This document shows positions 1 through 8,909 of a DNA stretch of 44,165 nucleotides, piece by piece. Position 1 is the stretch's first letter. The number at the start of each line of letters is the position of its first letter. The translations under genes were made by a program, and so were the position numbers. Origin of the DNA: Polaromonas sp. (lineage in GTDB: Bacteria; Pseudomonadota; Gammaproteobacteria; Burkholderiales; Burkholderiaceae_C); assembly GCA_021731285.1 (NCBI GenBank), contig JAKFXR010000020.1, positions 1-44,165 of the forward strand, written 5' to 3'. The notes below the pieces were generated by a model, which saw nothing but the letters and a program-made list of their open reading frames with translations, was not told the origin of the DNA and did not search any database.

Positions 1-163
1 GGGGTGGGAGTGGGGAGTTACGCCTACTGTCATCAACGGGCTACAGGCGCAGCGTGACGCCGCAATAACTCTCCGAATCACCGCCCCAAACACGCCCTGC
101 CGTTTTGTAGAACAATACCGCCAACCCTGCCCAAAACAGCCCAAGTCTCACCGGTCAATCCCC

Positions 164-1111
164 ATGCATCTGCTATTTGTCGCCGACCCCCTTGCTTCCT
201 TCAAGATCTACAAAGACACCACGTTCGCGATGATGCGCGAGGCGCAGCGCCGCGGCCATGTGATCAGCGCCTGCGAGCAGCAGGACCTGATGTGGCAGCG
301 CGGCGCGCCCGTGATGGCCCATGTGCGCGACATCACGCTGACCGGCGACGCGAAGGACTGGTTTACCGAACGCGCCACGCGCCAGGTCGCGCTCAAAGAG
401 TTCGACGCCGTCCTCATGCGCAAGGACCCGCCCTTTGACAGCGAGTATTTCTACGCCACACATCTGCTGGAGCAGGCCGGGCGCGAAGGTGCAAAGGTGT
501 TCAACAAGCCGCGCGCGCTGCGTGATCATCCGGAAAAACTCGCCATCATGGAGTTCCCGCAGTTCATCGGCCCCACGCTGGTGACGCGTGACCCCGAGGA
601 CATCAAACGTTTCCACGCCGAACACGGCGACATCATCCTCAAGCCGCTCGATGGCATGGGCGGCATGGGCATTTTTCGTGTCGGACCCGACGGGTTGAAC
701 CTGGGTTCCATCACTGAAACCCTGAATCGCCATGGGGCGCAAAGCCTGATGGTGCAGAAGTTTCTGCCGGAGATTGTGGACGGTGACAAGCGCGTGCTGG
801 TCATCGGCGGGAAGTGTGTGCCCTACAGCCTGGCGCGCATTCCGCAGGGCAATGAGGTGCGCGGCAACCTGGCTGCAGGCGGCAAGGGCGTGGCATTGCC
901 GTTGTCAGTACGCGACCGCGAGATCGGCGAGACGCTTGGCCCCATTCTTCAAGGCCGCGGCTTGCTGCTGGCCGGTGTGGACGTGATCGGTGACTATGTG
1001 ACAGAGATCAACGTCACCAGTCCGACCTGCTTCCAGGAAATTTTTGACCAAACCGGCTTTGACGTGGCAGCGATGTTCATCGACGCGCTGGAGGCCGCCG
1101 TCAAGGCCTGA
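164..1111 (+). CDS. gshB: Glutathione synthetase
   Basis: Cytosolic ATP-dependent ligase that joins gamma-glutamylcysteine and glycine, the last step of glutathione synthesis. The 315-residue product has the usual length of bacterial GshB. It shows the N-terminal 'KDPPFD' segment (about 87-92), the ATP-grasp glycine-rich loop 'LKPLDGMGGMGIF' (159-171), 'NEVRGNLAAGG' (230-240) and the C-terminal metal-binding 'TEINVTSPTC'. The ATG start opens directly into the conserved beta strand 'MHLLFVADPL'. gshA is not in the window; upstream of the gene (1-163) I see no feature. The 3' end overlaps the convergent amidotransferase gene by a few bases, so the two transcripts meet tail to tail. Confidence 0.96.
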   Translation: MHLLFVADPLASFKIYKDTTFAMMREAQRRGHVISACEQQDLMWQRGAPVMAHVRDITLTGDAKDWFTERATRQVALKEFDAVLMRKDPPFDSEYFYATHLLEQAGREGAKVFNKPRALRDHPEKLAIMEFPQFIGPTLVTRDPEDIKRFHAEHGDIILKPLDGMGGMGIFRVGPDGLNLGSITETLNRHGAQSLMVQKFLPEIVDGDKRVLVIGGKCVPYSLARIPQGNEVRGNLAAGGKGVALPLSVRDREIGETLGPILQGRGLLLAGVDVIGDYVTEINVTSPTCFQEIFDQTGFDVAAMFIDALEAAVKA

Positions 1112-1886
1112 GCGCGCCGCCCTCAAAGACCTTGAGCTCCCCCGGTGTAAAGGCCTTCCAGTCTTCGTTGGTGGTCAGGGGTGCGGTCACCACTACTGCT
1201 ACCCGGTCGCCCGGGTCGGTGTGTTCCACAAAGTTGACACTGAGATCTTCGTCACTGAGGGTGGCGTGGGCGAATGGGTGTTTGCGCTCTACGTAATACA
1301 GGCTGGTCGAGGCATGCGCCCACAGCGCCTGGCCATTGCTCAGCAGAAAGTTGAAAGTGCCGCGCGGCGCAATCTGCGCGGCCAGTTCGCGCAGTGTCAA
1401 GCTCAGCTCGTCAATCTGTGGAACGCCGGCGTGTGATTTGGCCAGCTCCTGCATGATCCAGCAAAACGCGCGCTCACTGTCGGTGGTGCCCACGGGCCTG
1501 AAGCTGCCATGCAGGCGCGGGCTGAAATCTTTCAGGTCACCGTTGTGCGCAAACACCCAGTAGCGGCCCCACAATTCGCGTACAAAAGGATGGCAGTTCT
1601 CCAGCGCCACCCGGCCCTGCGTCGCCTTGCGGATATGGGCAATGACGTTGCGGCTTTTGATGGGGTAGCGCCGTATCAGCGCAGCCACCGGTGACTCGCT
1701 GGCGGATTGATGGTCCACAAAATGCCGCAAGCCTTTGTCGCAGGCGCCGTCGTCTCCCCCTTCAAAAAAAGCGATGCCCCAGCCGTCGGCGTGGTGGTCT
1801 GTCTTGCCGCCACGCTGCGCAAAACCGGTGAAGCTGAAGGTCACATCGGTCGGGGTGTTGCAATTCATTCCCAGCAGCTGGCACAT
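1101..1886 (-). CDS. Class II glutamine amidotransferase (YafJ-like)
   Basis: Predicted Ntn-type glutamine amidohydrolase domain protein of 261 residues. The start was set at 1886 because 'MCQLLGMNC' places the catalytic cysteine at position 2, where class II amidotransferases expose it after Met removal; the open frame runs 69 codons further upstream but that part reads as the out-of-frame copy of the neighbouring Cys-rich gene. Further family marks are 'HHADGWGIAFFEG', 'NCHPF' and 'FAHNGDL'. It is a stand-alone glutaminase domain with no synthase partner, so the acceptor of the ammonia is unknown. It follows the small CWC protein gene by 8 bases and is probably co-transcribed with it. Confidence 0.9.
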   Translation of the reverse strand: MCQLLGMNCNTPTDVTFSFTGFAQRGGKTDHHADGWGIAFFEGGDDGACDKGLRHFVDHQSASESPVAALIRRYPIKSRNVIAHIRKATQGRVALENCHPFVRELWGRYWVFAHNGDLKDFSPRLHGSFRPVGTTDSERAFCWIMQELAKSHAGVPQIDELSLTLRELAAQIAPRGTFNFLLSNGQALWAHASTSLYYVERKHPFAHATLSDEDLSVNFVEHTDPGDRVAVVVTAPLTTNEDWKAFTPGELKVFEGGALRP

Positions 1887-1894
1887 GGCTGGAC

Positions 1895-2134
1895 TCAGTT
1901 GCTGTCGGGTAGGGGGGTGGGGGTTTTGCCGGCGCTGGCACAGGCCTGGCAAATGCAGGCCAGGCCTCGCGCCTCGGGCGCAATGCGGCCCAGCAATGCC
2001 GGTGAGAAGTCCACCCGCGTACACCAGCAGGGTGGCTGTGGGGTACCGGTGGTGCGCTCGGTTTCCATGGCGCACTGGTTCGGTTGCCCGCACAGCGGAC
2101 AGTCCGAGGGCGCGGGGGCTTTGACAGAGGGCAT
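1895..2134 (-). CDS. Small cysteine-rich CWC family protein
   Basis: A 79-residue cytosolic protein with cysteine pairs 'CPLCGQPNQC' near the N-terminus, a central 'PPCWC' and a C-terminal 'CICQAC'. This spacing is the signature of the Cysteine-rich CWC family, whose members probably bind a metal; no biochemical role is known to me. The gene lies 8 bases upstream of the amidotransferase gene on the same strand, so a shared transcript is likely. The product ends in a low-complexity Pro/Thr tail. Confidence 0.8.
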   Translation of the reverse strand: MPSVKAPAPSDCPLCGQPNQCAMETERTTGTPQPPCWCTRVDFSPALLGRIAPEARGLACICQACASAGKTPTPLPDSN

Positions 2135-2168
2135 GCCAGCAGTCTAACGCGACACGCCGTCTTGAACG

Positions 2169-2354
2169 CTAGCGCTCCGACCAGAGCTTGCCGCCAGTGG
2201 CCCAGTTTTCGCGCTTGACGTCGGTGATGAGAACGTCCACGGAGTCGGCCGCACCGCCCAGAACCTCCACGCTGACGCGGGTGATCTCCGCCACCAGTTT
2301 CTTTTTCTGTTCAATGGTGCGGCCTTCCAGCATTTCGACATGGTACGTGGGCAT
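2169..2354 (-). CDS. 4-oxalocrotonate tautomerase family protein
   Basis: A 61-residue protein with the typical size of a single 4-OT subunit. It begins 'MPTYHVEMLEGRTIEQKK', so Pro-1 is available as the catalytic base after Met removal, and the family helix 'KKKLVAEITRVSVEVLGG' follows. Members form hexamers and interconvert enol and keto acids or act as dehalogenases; the physiological substrate cannot be read from the sequence. The start has a good ribosome-binding site (AAGGAAAC on the minus strand, just upstream). It sits alone, about 35 bases downstream of the CWC gene start and divergent from the metallopeptidase gene. Confidence 0.9.
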   Translation of the reverse strand: MPTYHVEMLEGRTIEQKKKLVAEITRVSVEVLGGAADSVDVLITDVKRENWATGGKLWSER

Positions 2355-2516
2355 GGTGTTTCCTTGGTTGGTTGAGAACTCAGACGAGGATGAATCATAA
2401 AAGCCCTGGCCACCTTGTCAGGCTTGGCTGACACGCGTACACGGCATGTGCCCGGGGTGGACGGGCGCAAACATGGCAAACTTGACTGATTGCATGGCGC
2501 GTGATGCGTCCTGCGC

Positions 2517-3815
2517 ATGCCTTCAAGCCCGAGAATTTTTTTGTCCAACGTTTCCCTTTCAACTTCCGACGGCACTGCGCACCTCCCTGGTCTGGCAGGG
2601 CGTGCCTACCGCTGTCAATGCGGCTGCCCCGTGTTTTTCAGAAACAGCACCTGCCTGGCCTGCGGGACGCCCCTGGGGTACGACCCCGAGCAGGCCCGGC
2701 TGTTGCCGCTGCAGCCCGGAGACGAGGCCGATACCTGGATCGCCTGGCAGGTCGAGGCGCCAGCGACGGTCTACCTTCGCTGCGCCAACCTGCAGACGCC
2801 GGCGGCCTGCAACTGGCTGCTTCCCGCAAGCCGGGCCGAGCCCCCGGTGTTGCTGTGCCGGGCCTGCAGGCTCAACCGCACCATCCCGGACCTCAACGAT
2901 CCGGACCACCCCGACAACGGCGAGCTGTGGGGCCGGGTCGAGCTGGCCAAGCGACGCCTGGTGTCTGCCCTGCTGGTGCTTGGTTTGCCAGTGGCGTCGC
3001 GCGTCAGCGAAGACCTGGAAGAGGGCCTGATGTTCGACTTTCTGAGGTCGCCTGACTTTGGCCCTCATATCCTGACCGGCCACGACACCGGCCTGATCAC
3101 CCTCAACCTCAATGAAGCTGACGACGCCATCCGCGAAGCGGCGCGCAAAGCCATGCGCGAGCCTTACCGAACCCTGCTGGGCCACCTTCGCCACGAGGTG
3201 GGTCATTACTACTGGGATCGTCTGGTGTCGGGTACCGACTGGCTTGAAGATTTCCGTGCCCTGTTCGGCGACGAAACCCAGGACTATGCGGCCAGCCTGC
3301 AAGGCAACTACGAGCAGGGACCCCGTCCGGGGTGGCAGTTGCACTACGTGAGTGCCTATGCCAGCGTGCACCCGTGGGAAGACTGGGCCGAGTGCTGGGC
3401 GCACTACCTGCACATGCGCGACACGGTCGATACCGCGCTGAGTTTCGGGCTGTCGCCCGACAGCGCTCAACTGGAGTTCACTGCTTTCACCCTCGACGCC
3501 CTCTACCAACCCGAACACCCGGAGGCAGGGCGCTTTCTTGCTTTTTTGAACCAGTGGACACAACTGACGACGCTGCTCAACGAAATGTCGCGCGCCATGG
3601 GTCAGCCGGACTTTTATCCCTTTGTCCTGCCACACGAAGTCGTGGCTAAACTTCACTTCATCCATCTCCTGGTCAGCGCAACAGGGCAAGCGTCCCGGGC
3701 GCCAACGCCGGCGCAAGAAAGCGTTGATGCGAGCCACGAGCAGGAAGCACAGGCCTTGCCACAGTTGCAGATGCAGTCGCAAACCTGGGCATGGAACCCG
3801 GTCACACCCTCATGA
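2517..3815 (+). CDS. Putative zinc-binding metallopeptidase (Peptidase_Mx-like)
   Basis: A 432-residue predicted gluzincin-like peptidase. An N-terminal zinc ribbon is seen as 'CQCGCPVFFRNSTCLACG' (about residues 33-50) with a second Cys pair 'CRACRLNRT' (about 118). The active-site helix 'RHEVGHYYWDRL' (about 229-240) supplies the HExxH zinc ligands, and 'HPWEDWAECWAHYLHMRDT' (about 286-304) is likely to give the third ligand. The C-terminal tail of some 50 residues after 'HLLVSATG' is Ala/Gln-rich and probably not part of the domain. No clear ribosome-binding site precedes 2517, so a later start just before the zinc ribbon is possible. Its stop overlaps the next start (ATGA), which implies translational coupling with the TPR-methyltransferase. 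Confidence 0.85.
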   Translation: MPSSPRIFLSNVSLSTSDGTAHLPGLAGRAYRCQCGCPVFFRNSTCLACGTPLGYDPEQARLLPLQPGDEADTWIAWQVEAPATVYLRCANLQTPAACNWLLPASRAEPPVLLCRACRLNRTIPDLNDPDHPDNGELWGRVELAKRRLVSALLVLGLPVASRVSEDLEEGLMFDFLRSPDFGPHILTGHDTGLITLNLNEADDAIREAARKAMREPYRTLLGHLRHEVGHYYWDRLVSGTDWLEDFRALFGDETQDYAASLQGNYEQGPRPGWQLHYVSAYASVHPWEDWAECWAHYLHMRDTVDTALSFGLSPDSAQLEFTAFTLDALYQPEHPEAGRFLAFLNQWTQLTTLLNEMSRAMGQPDFYPFVLPHEVVAKLHFIHLLVSATGQASRAPTPAQESVDASHEQEAQALPQLQMQSQTWAWNPVTPS

Positions 3816-5128
3816 CGGACACCGCTGTGTTCGAGGAGGCAAAGCGGTTTTTCCTGGAGGGCGTGAGCCATTACGAGGCCGGGCACTTTAAGCAGGCACA
3901 GCAGTGCTTTGAGGCATCGCTGGTGCGTGTGCCTGGCCGTGTTTCCACGCTTTGCAACCTGGGTGCCGCGCTCATCAAACTGGACAGGCCGGAGGCGGCA
4001 CTTGAGATGCTGGACGAGGCTCTGACGGCAGACCCGGCCTATGCCGATGCCTGGGCGCACCGTGGACTGGCGCAGGCGCACTTGCACCGGCCCGCTGTTG
4101 CGCTGGAGTGCCAGGATCGCGTGATAGCCCTGCAGCCAGACAATGTGCCGGCCTGGTACCAGCGCAGTTTGATGCTGGGTGTCCTGGATCGTCTGGAAGA
4201 CGCGCTTGAGGCCACAGAGCGGCTGCTCATTCTTGAACCAGCCAGCGTGGACGGCTGGTGTTTGCGCGCCGATCTCCTGCACAGATTGAATCACCCTGGT
4301 GAGGCATTGGTTGCCTACGGCAAAGCGCTGGCCCTGGATCCCGCGCTTCATCGTGCGTGGAGCCAGCGAGGCGGGATTCTCAAGGACCTCGGACGCAACG
4401 AAGAAGCCATTGAGGCTTTTCAGCAGGCGCTCGCACTGGGCGGTGATCCGGAGGTGAATGCCTATCTGCTGGCTTCCCTGACGGGTGAGCAGGCACCTGT
4501 GACTGCGCCGCGCCAGTATGTGGAGGCCCTGTTCGACGGTTATGCAGACGAGTTTGACCAGCATCTGCTTGACGTTCTGGGCTACACAGCGCACACCGTG
4601 TTGATCAGTCATGTGCCCGGATGGGGCAGTACACGCTTTCGCAGTGTGCTGGACCTGGGCTGCGGCACAGGTCTGTGCGGGCCGCTCGTGAAAGCGCACG
4701 CTGAACGAATCGAGGGGGTGGACCTGTCCGCCATGATGATTGCCAGGGCGGGAGCACTGGGCGTGTACGACAGCTTTGACCAGGCCGACCTGTCCGAGCA
4801 TCTGCAGCGCACTGCCCGGCGTCACGATCTGGTGGTCTCGGCGGATGTCTTTATTTACGTGGGCGCGCTGGAGGCTGTTTTTGCCGGCGTTCAGCGTGTG
4901 CTGGATCCGCAGGGCATGTTCTGCTTTTCGGTCGAGCTCGCAGATGATGGCGTTGACTACCGGCTGACGCCGGGGCAGCGCTATGCGCATTCGCAGCGCT
5001 ACCTGCGAGCGCTGGCGGAGCAGGCGGGGTTTTCCGTGACGCGCATGCTGGAGCACCCGATTCGCCAGGAGCGTGGACGGGCCATCGCCGGCCTGTTTGT
5101 TTATCTGACAAAAGCCGACGGGCGCTAG
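3812..5128 (+). CDS. TPR-repeat protein fused to a class I methyltransferase
   Basis: A 438-residue two-part protein. Residues 1 to about 225 carry tandem tetratricopeptide repeats ('GVSHYEAGHFKQAQQCFEAS', 'LGAALIKLDRPEAALEMLDE' and others). The C-terminal part has the SAM-binding motif I 'VLDLGCGTGLCGP' (about 282-294), an acidic 'EGVDLSAMMI' strand, and the 'DLVVSADVFIYVGAL' motif. Such fusions (sometimes named after biotin-type methyltransferases) use the TPRs to bind a protein partner; the methyl acceptor is unknown. Start at 3812 rather than the in-frame 3791 because it forms an ATGA overlap with the upstream peptidase stop. The 3' end overlaps the convergent DUF1631 gene by 4 bases. Confidence 0.88.
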   Translation: MTDTAVFEEAKRFFLEGVSHYEAGHFKQAQQCFEASLVRVPGRVSTLCNLGAALIKLDRPEAALEMLDEALTADPAYADAWAHRGLAQAHLHRPAVALECQDRVIALQPDNVPAWYQRSLMLGVLDRLEDALEATERLLILEPASVDGWCLRADLLHRLNHPGEALVAYGKALALDPALHRAWSQRGGILKDLGRNEEAIEAFQQALALGGDPEVNAYLLASLTGEQAPVTAPRQYVEALFDGYADEFDQHLLDVLGYTAHTVLISHVPGWGSTRFRSVLDLGCGTGLCGPLVKAHAERIEGVDLSAMMIARAGALGVYDSFDQADLSEHLQRTARRHDLVVSADVFIYVGALEAVFAGVQRVLDPQGMFCFSVELADDGVDYRLTPGQRYAHSQRYLRALAEQAGFSVTRMLEHPIRQERGRAIAGLFVYLTKADGR

Positions 5129-7680
5129 GTGTCTGGGCTGGCTGCGGTCTGGCCGTCAGAAGTCTCCGGCGCCGTATCGCTTTGCGCAATCACCGCGTCC
5201 AGGGCCTGATCAACCACACCGCCGGTATCAACCCGGCGCAGCAGGCCCTCCATGATCAGGCGTTCACAGCTGCGTTTCGTCATCGAGTGCGGCCGCCCGC
5301 CGTGACTGACAAACATGAAGAGGGTGTTTCTGGTGCTGGCCCAGATCAGCTGGGCGCGCAGCCAGCGGCGTCTGGAATACAGGTCCACCCAGCTGCCTTC
5401 GCGCAGGCTGCGCAACACCTGTTCCGGATCGGGCATTTCGTCGGGCGCGCACGTGTCCTGCGCATCGTCGGGCAGCGGCTCCAGCGCAGCCATGTCGGAG
5501 TCCTGCGGCAGCGCGTCCAGCGCCGCCGGGCCGGACGCCATGGTGTCTTCAAACCCTGCGTCATCGAGTTCCTGCGGCGCCAGCCAGGGTTGGCCAGCGG
5601 CCTTTGCCTTGCGTTGCTCGGCGGTCGCCGGAAGGATGTCGCTGAGGTCCGGCTCTTGGGCGGGCGCTTCTTCCACCATCACTTCCAGAGGCGCCGGCTC
5701 AGACTCGGCGGCGTCACGCCGGCTGCGCACACGCCGCAGCTTGAGCACCGGTCGATGCAGCTTTTCCATGGACCTGAAGAAGGCCTCGGTTTCGCGCGGA
5801 TCCAGCCCCAGAGAGTCCAGGCCGTCGTGCAGCCTGGCCAGCAGACCTGGAATCATCTCTATCAGTTTGGCTGGCCGCTTGAGCGTGACCTCACGCTTGA
5901 CGCTCCACAGCAAGTCTGTGACCAGCGAGCCATAGCCCTGCGGATCCACCTGGCGCAACTGGTCGGTCAGCCTGGCATGCGCTATCACCAGTGCCCACGG
6001 CCCGAACAGAAAATCGAGCACCACCCCGGGCACATGCTCCAGATCGGCCCGCAGGCTCATGTCATAGGCAATCTGGTCGGCCTGGGTTTGCCGTTCTTCG
6101 GCAAACTGCATGTTCTGCCGGATCGCCTTGCGCTGGGCCTGCTCCTGCCGGTCCTGCGACTGCCACCGGTTTTCCAGCGTGTTCAGCGCTTCCTCAAAAG
6201 GCCGGGCGTTGTCGATCTGGCGGGTGTTGAGGGCGTTGACGACCTGACTCACCGACTCGAAAAATGCTTCAAAAGGAGCGCCGGACTCGTCGTTGAATTT
6301 AAAGCTGCGCTGGGCCACGCGCTCCATCAGGCGCCTGCCGGGGTGCTGCTCTTCGCTGAAAAAACGCGGGTCCACCATGGCCAGCCGCAGCAGGGAAGGC
6401 TCCAGCGCCACGATGGCCTCGCGCACCGGCGCCAGCAGGCGCGGGTCCTGCGCCACCTGGTTTACCAGTTGCCGCACCACCTCCATGCCCATGACCTGAC
6501 CCACATGGGTGGCATCTTTTTTCAGTTGGGTGCGAACCAGCGCGCGTTCACGCGCACGGCCATAGCTGCCCCACACCTGTGAGCTCAACTGGCTCAGCAC
6601 GTCCACAATGTGCGCTGGCCCCGCTGGTGTCTCGGTGGCCGGCAGTGTGTGGCGGCGGGGGTCGCTGCGGGTGCCGTGGTAACTGTCATCCTCTGCCGGG
6701 AGGCGGCGCGTCAGAGCTGCGGGCACCGAGTCTGGCGAGGCCTTCAGTGCGGCCAGTTCTTCGTCAACCGTGGCGTAGTAGGAGGGCGCCAGTCTGTGAC
6801 TGGCCTTGCCCCCTCCGCGAAGCAGGAAGTCCTGAAAGAGTTCGTCGCGGACATCGTCCCTGGACGGGTCGGCCACATAGGACGGGGGTCGTGTACCCGG
6901 CTCTTCCGACGCATAACCCCTGACCACGGGAACCGGGGCGGGCGAGTGTTGCGCGGCGGGCTTGTCTGCGGCCAGGTCACCGAAGCCGCTGTTGCCAATG
7001 GACCGGGTTGACGCCGGGGTGGGCAGCACCCGGTAGCTGGCCGCCTGCACTCGGGACAGCTCCAGGGAGTTGATCAGGCGCTCGTAAACCCGTTGGAGTT
7101 CACGCCCCAGTGGCTCTGCCAGATGCTTGAGCCACAAGGCGCTGATACCCGCCTGAGCCGGGGTGCGGTCGATCATGTCCCGCAGTACCTGCGCGTAGAC
7201 CTGCGGACGCACCGGATTGATTGCGGGGTTGACGTTGGCCAGTCCCTGGGCTGCGCTCATCAGGGCATCGAGCTCGGTCAGCGACTGCTCCACCACGGGC
7301 AACATCTGCTGCAGCAGGCGTGAGGATTCAATGCCGTCCTCGACCTGCGAATCATCGACCAGCGAAAAGGTATCGGCGGTGAACGCCAGGCTCTGGACGG
7401 TGGCCGGCCTGGACGCAACTGCTGACGGTGTCAGGCCGGACGCCTTGCGCTGGAAGACACGCAGCAAGTCCGCCGGGTACTGCCGGCACCAGCTTTCCTT
7501 GTGCTGCAAAAGGCCGCGCCAGGCCAGGCCCAGTTCGTCTCGCTCGGCCGCTTTCATGCTTTGCGTTTCTGCCACCTGCAGCGCGGCCACTGCATGATCA
7601 ACGCAGCGTTCAAGCGCGGGCTGCGAAGCTTCGGAAGCTTCCCGCAGGCAACGGCTGAAAACCTCAGTGTGCAAAGTCAT
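5125..7680 (-). CDS. DUF1631 family protein
   Basis: A large 851-residue cytosolic protein that I recognise as DUF1631, a family common in Beta- and Gammaproteobacteria and sometimes mislabelled thymidine phosphorylase. Visible traits are a helical N-terminus ('ALERCVDHAVAALQVAE'), a proline-rich linker around residues 230-350, the conserved core 'EAIVALEPSLLRLAMVDPRFF' and 'FGPWALVIAHARLTDQLRQ', an acidic linker near 660-790, and a C-terminal 'WVDLYSRRRWLRAQLIWAS' segment that resembles the PilZ-like module often found at the end of these proteins. No signal peptide or membrane segment. Function is unknown; a link to c-di-GMP is only a suggestion from the C-terminal segment. Confidence 0.88.
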   Translation of the reverse strand: MTLHTEVFSRCLREASEASQPALERCVDHAVAALQVAETQSMKAAERDELGLAWRGLLQHKESWCRQYPADLLRVFQRKASGLTPSAVASRPATVQSLAFTADTFSLVDDSQVEDGIESSRLLQQMLPVVEQSLTELDALMSAAQGLANVNPAINPVRPQVYAQVLRDMIDRTPAQAGISALWLKHLAEPLGRELQRVYERLINSLELSRVQAASYRVLPTPASTRSIGNSGFGDLAADKPAAQHSPAPVPVVRGYASEEPGTRPPSYVADPSRDDVRDELFQDFLLRGGGKASHRLAPSYYATVDEELAALKASPDSVPAALTRRLPAEDDSYHGTRSDPRRHTLPATETPAGPAHIVDVLSQLSSQVWGSYGRARERALVRTQLKKDATHVGQVMGMEVVRQLVNQVAQDPRLLAPVREAIVALEPSLLRLAMVDPRFFSEEQHPGRRLMERVAQRSFKFNDESGAPFEAFFESVSQVVNALNTRQIDNARPFEEALNTLENRWQSQDRQEQAQRKAIRQNMQFAEERQTQADQIAYDMSLRADLEHVPGVVLDFLFGPWALVIAHARLTDQLRQVDPQGYGSLVTDLLWSVKREVTLKRPAKLIEMIPGLLARLHDGLDSLGLDPRETEAFFRSMEKLHRPVLKLRRVRSRRDAAESEPAPLEVMVEEAPAQEPDLSDILPATAEQRKAKAAGQPWLAPQELDDAGFEDTMASGPAALDALPQDSDMAALEPLPDDAQDTCAPDEMPDPEQVLRSLREGSWVDLYSRRRWLRAQLIWASTRNTLFMFVSHGGRPHSMTKRSCERLIMEGLLRRVDTGGVVDQALDAVIAQSDTAPETSDGQTAASPDT

Positions 7681-7968
7681 GTGGCATGCCGTGGTGGGTT
7701 CGACAGGGGACGGGGCCCGGGCCAGGGCGGCGCAACTGTGCCAGCCCGACTACGCAGTGTCGGCTGAACCAAATTTTTGCCAATCCCCTGCCGGGGCGTT
7801 TCTTGTAACGATTCCTAACCCGCGCACCATCAAAAGGACGCTGCTTACAGTTTGGAAACAGGTCTCACGGTAAGGACGCGCTGAGGCGCCAGCTGCGTGC
7901 TTTGGCTTGCACGTCTGAATTTATTCAATACAAATTGGGTTCCGGCCCTTTGTTGGCGGGAGAAAGAC

Positions 7969-7985
7969 GCTATATAAAAGATAGC
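7969..7985. repeat. GCTAT...ATAGC intergenic palindrome
   Basis: Inverted repeat with 5-bp arms GCTAT and ATAGC around an AT-rich 7-base spacer. Related elements with arms GCTATT/AATAGC and GCTATCAA/TTGATAGC occur at 27721-27737 and 34551-34567, all outside coding sequence or at gene ends. I read them as copies of a short intergenic repeat; the arms of this copy are too short to judge it alone. Confidence 0.35.
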
Positions 7986-8063
7986 ACTTTATCCTCCAGC
8001 CAGCAGGCAGGACGTGGCGCAGGGTGCTGCAAAGGGGAGGAGGCCGGGCTGGTGGTCCCCAGG

Positions 8064-8100
8064 AAAAAGCCACAACAAACCGTTGCAGTTTGTTGTGGCT
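8064..8100 (-). terminator. Rho-independent terminator of the fasciclin gene
   Basis: A perfect 13-bp stem (8068-8080 with 8088-8100) with a 7-base loop; on the minus strand the stem is followed by a short T run (complement of the A tract 8064-8068). It lies about 68 bases beyond the fasciclin stop codon, in the right orientation to end that transcript. Confidence 0.88.
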
Positions 8101-8167
8101 GTGTCCCTGGAAAGCTGGTGCTGCAGTTGCCGGCACCAGCGAAAGGCGGGAAAAGGCGGGAAAGCGA

Positions 8168-8737
8168 TCAGTTGGGCACCAGCACCTTGTTGACCACGTG
8201 GATCACGCCGTTGGACTGGTACACATTGGCGATGCTCACCATGGCCACGCCGCCTTTTTCGTCCGTCACCATGACGTTGGAGCCGCTGGTGGTGACGATC
8301 AGGCTGTCGCCGGAAGCGGTGGTCAGGGTAGTGCGGCCATTGCCGGCCATGACACGCTGGCTCAGGGCGGCTGCGTCCAGCTTGCCGGGCACCACGTGCG
8401 CCGTCAGGATCTTGGTCAGCGTGGCCTTGTTCTCTGGCTTGAGCAGGGTGGCCACCGTGCCGGCTGGCAGGGCGTCAAAGGCAGCGTTGGTGGGCGCAAA
8501 TACAGTGAAAGGACCTGGCGTCTTCAGCGTGTCCACCAGGCCAGCGGCCTTCACGGCGGCGACCAGCGTGGTGTGGTCTTTGGAATTGACGGCGTTGTCG
8601 ATGATGTCCTTGCTCGGGAACATGGCGGCGCCGCCAACCATGACCGACGGACCGCCGGACATGGGGCTGTTGGACATGCCACCGGCACAAGCGCTCAAAA
8701 GAACGGCAACGCCGGCTGCAATGATGAGTTTTTTCAT
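8168..8737 (-). CDS. Fasciclin-domain lipoprotein
   Basis: A 189-residue exported protein with one fasciclin (FAS1) domain. The N-terminus '[17 protein letters not shown]' is a lipoprotein signal with the acylated Cys at residue 17, followed by a short Gly/Ser/Met-rich linker. The FAS1 marks are '[15 protein letters not shown]', '[17 protein letters not shown]' (H1 region) and the C-terminal '[13 protein letters not shown]' (H2 region). FAS1 domains mediate adhesion or binding of small ligands; the partner here is unknown. A strong ribosome-binding site (AGGAGA) precedes the ATG, and a perfect-stem terminator follows, so the gene is likely a well-expressed single-gene unit. Confidence 0.93.
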   Translation of the reverse strand: MKKLIIAAGVAVLLSACAGGMSNSPMSGGPSVMVGGAAMFPSKDIIDNAVNSKDHTTLVAAVKAAGLVDTLKTPGPFTVFAPTNAAFDALPAGTVATLLKPENKATLTKILTAHVVPGKLDAAALSQRVMAGNGRTTLTTASGDSLIVTTSGSNVMVTDEKGGVAMVSIANVYQSNGVIHVVNKVLVPN

Positions 8738-8889
8738 GAAAGTCTCCTGTTAAAACGGATAGGGGATAGATCTGTGGAAAGCCGCCACAGCGGGTGAGCG
8801 TTCTGGCCGCCTGCAGGAGATACGCAGCGCGCGGCCGGGCGGATGTGGGTATCGGTTTTCGATTGCACGGGGGACGGCAACAGGACGTC

Positions 8890-8901
8890 GTTAGCGTTAA
8901 C
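8890..8901. promoter_or_regulatory. Putative LacI-family operator upstream of the regulator gene
   Basis: GTTAGCGTTAAC, one mismatch from a perfect dyad and sharing the core of the 28-bp palindrome at 9986-10013. It ends 8 bases before the ATG of the LacI-type gene, so bound repressor would hinder its expression (autoregulation). Confidence 0.6.
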
Positions 8902-8909
8902 ATAAGTGC

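Larger units (their letters stand above)
7681..8167. other. Intergenic region between DUF1631 and fasciclin genes
   Basis: 487 bases without a supported gene. It must hold the promoter of the DUF1631 gene (reading left) and it holds the terminator of the fasciclin gene at 8064-8100. A short AT-rich palindrome-like element (GCTAT-N7-ATAGC, 7969-7985) belongs to a small set of similar elements elsewhere in the window. Reading frames here are short and have no recognisable product. Confidence 0.6.

Noticed and set aside
1..163. Promoter or gene end before gshB
   Set aside because: No convincing promoter hexamers, terminator or partial reading frame was seen; left unannotated.
3653..5056. 467-codon open frame on the minus strand
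   Set aside because: Antisense to the TPR-methyltransferase gene, which has clear motifs on the plus strand.
5182..6582. 466-codon open frame on the plus strand
   Set aside because: Antisense to the DUF1631 gene; composition is that of a shadow frame.
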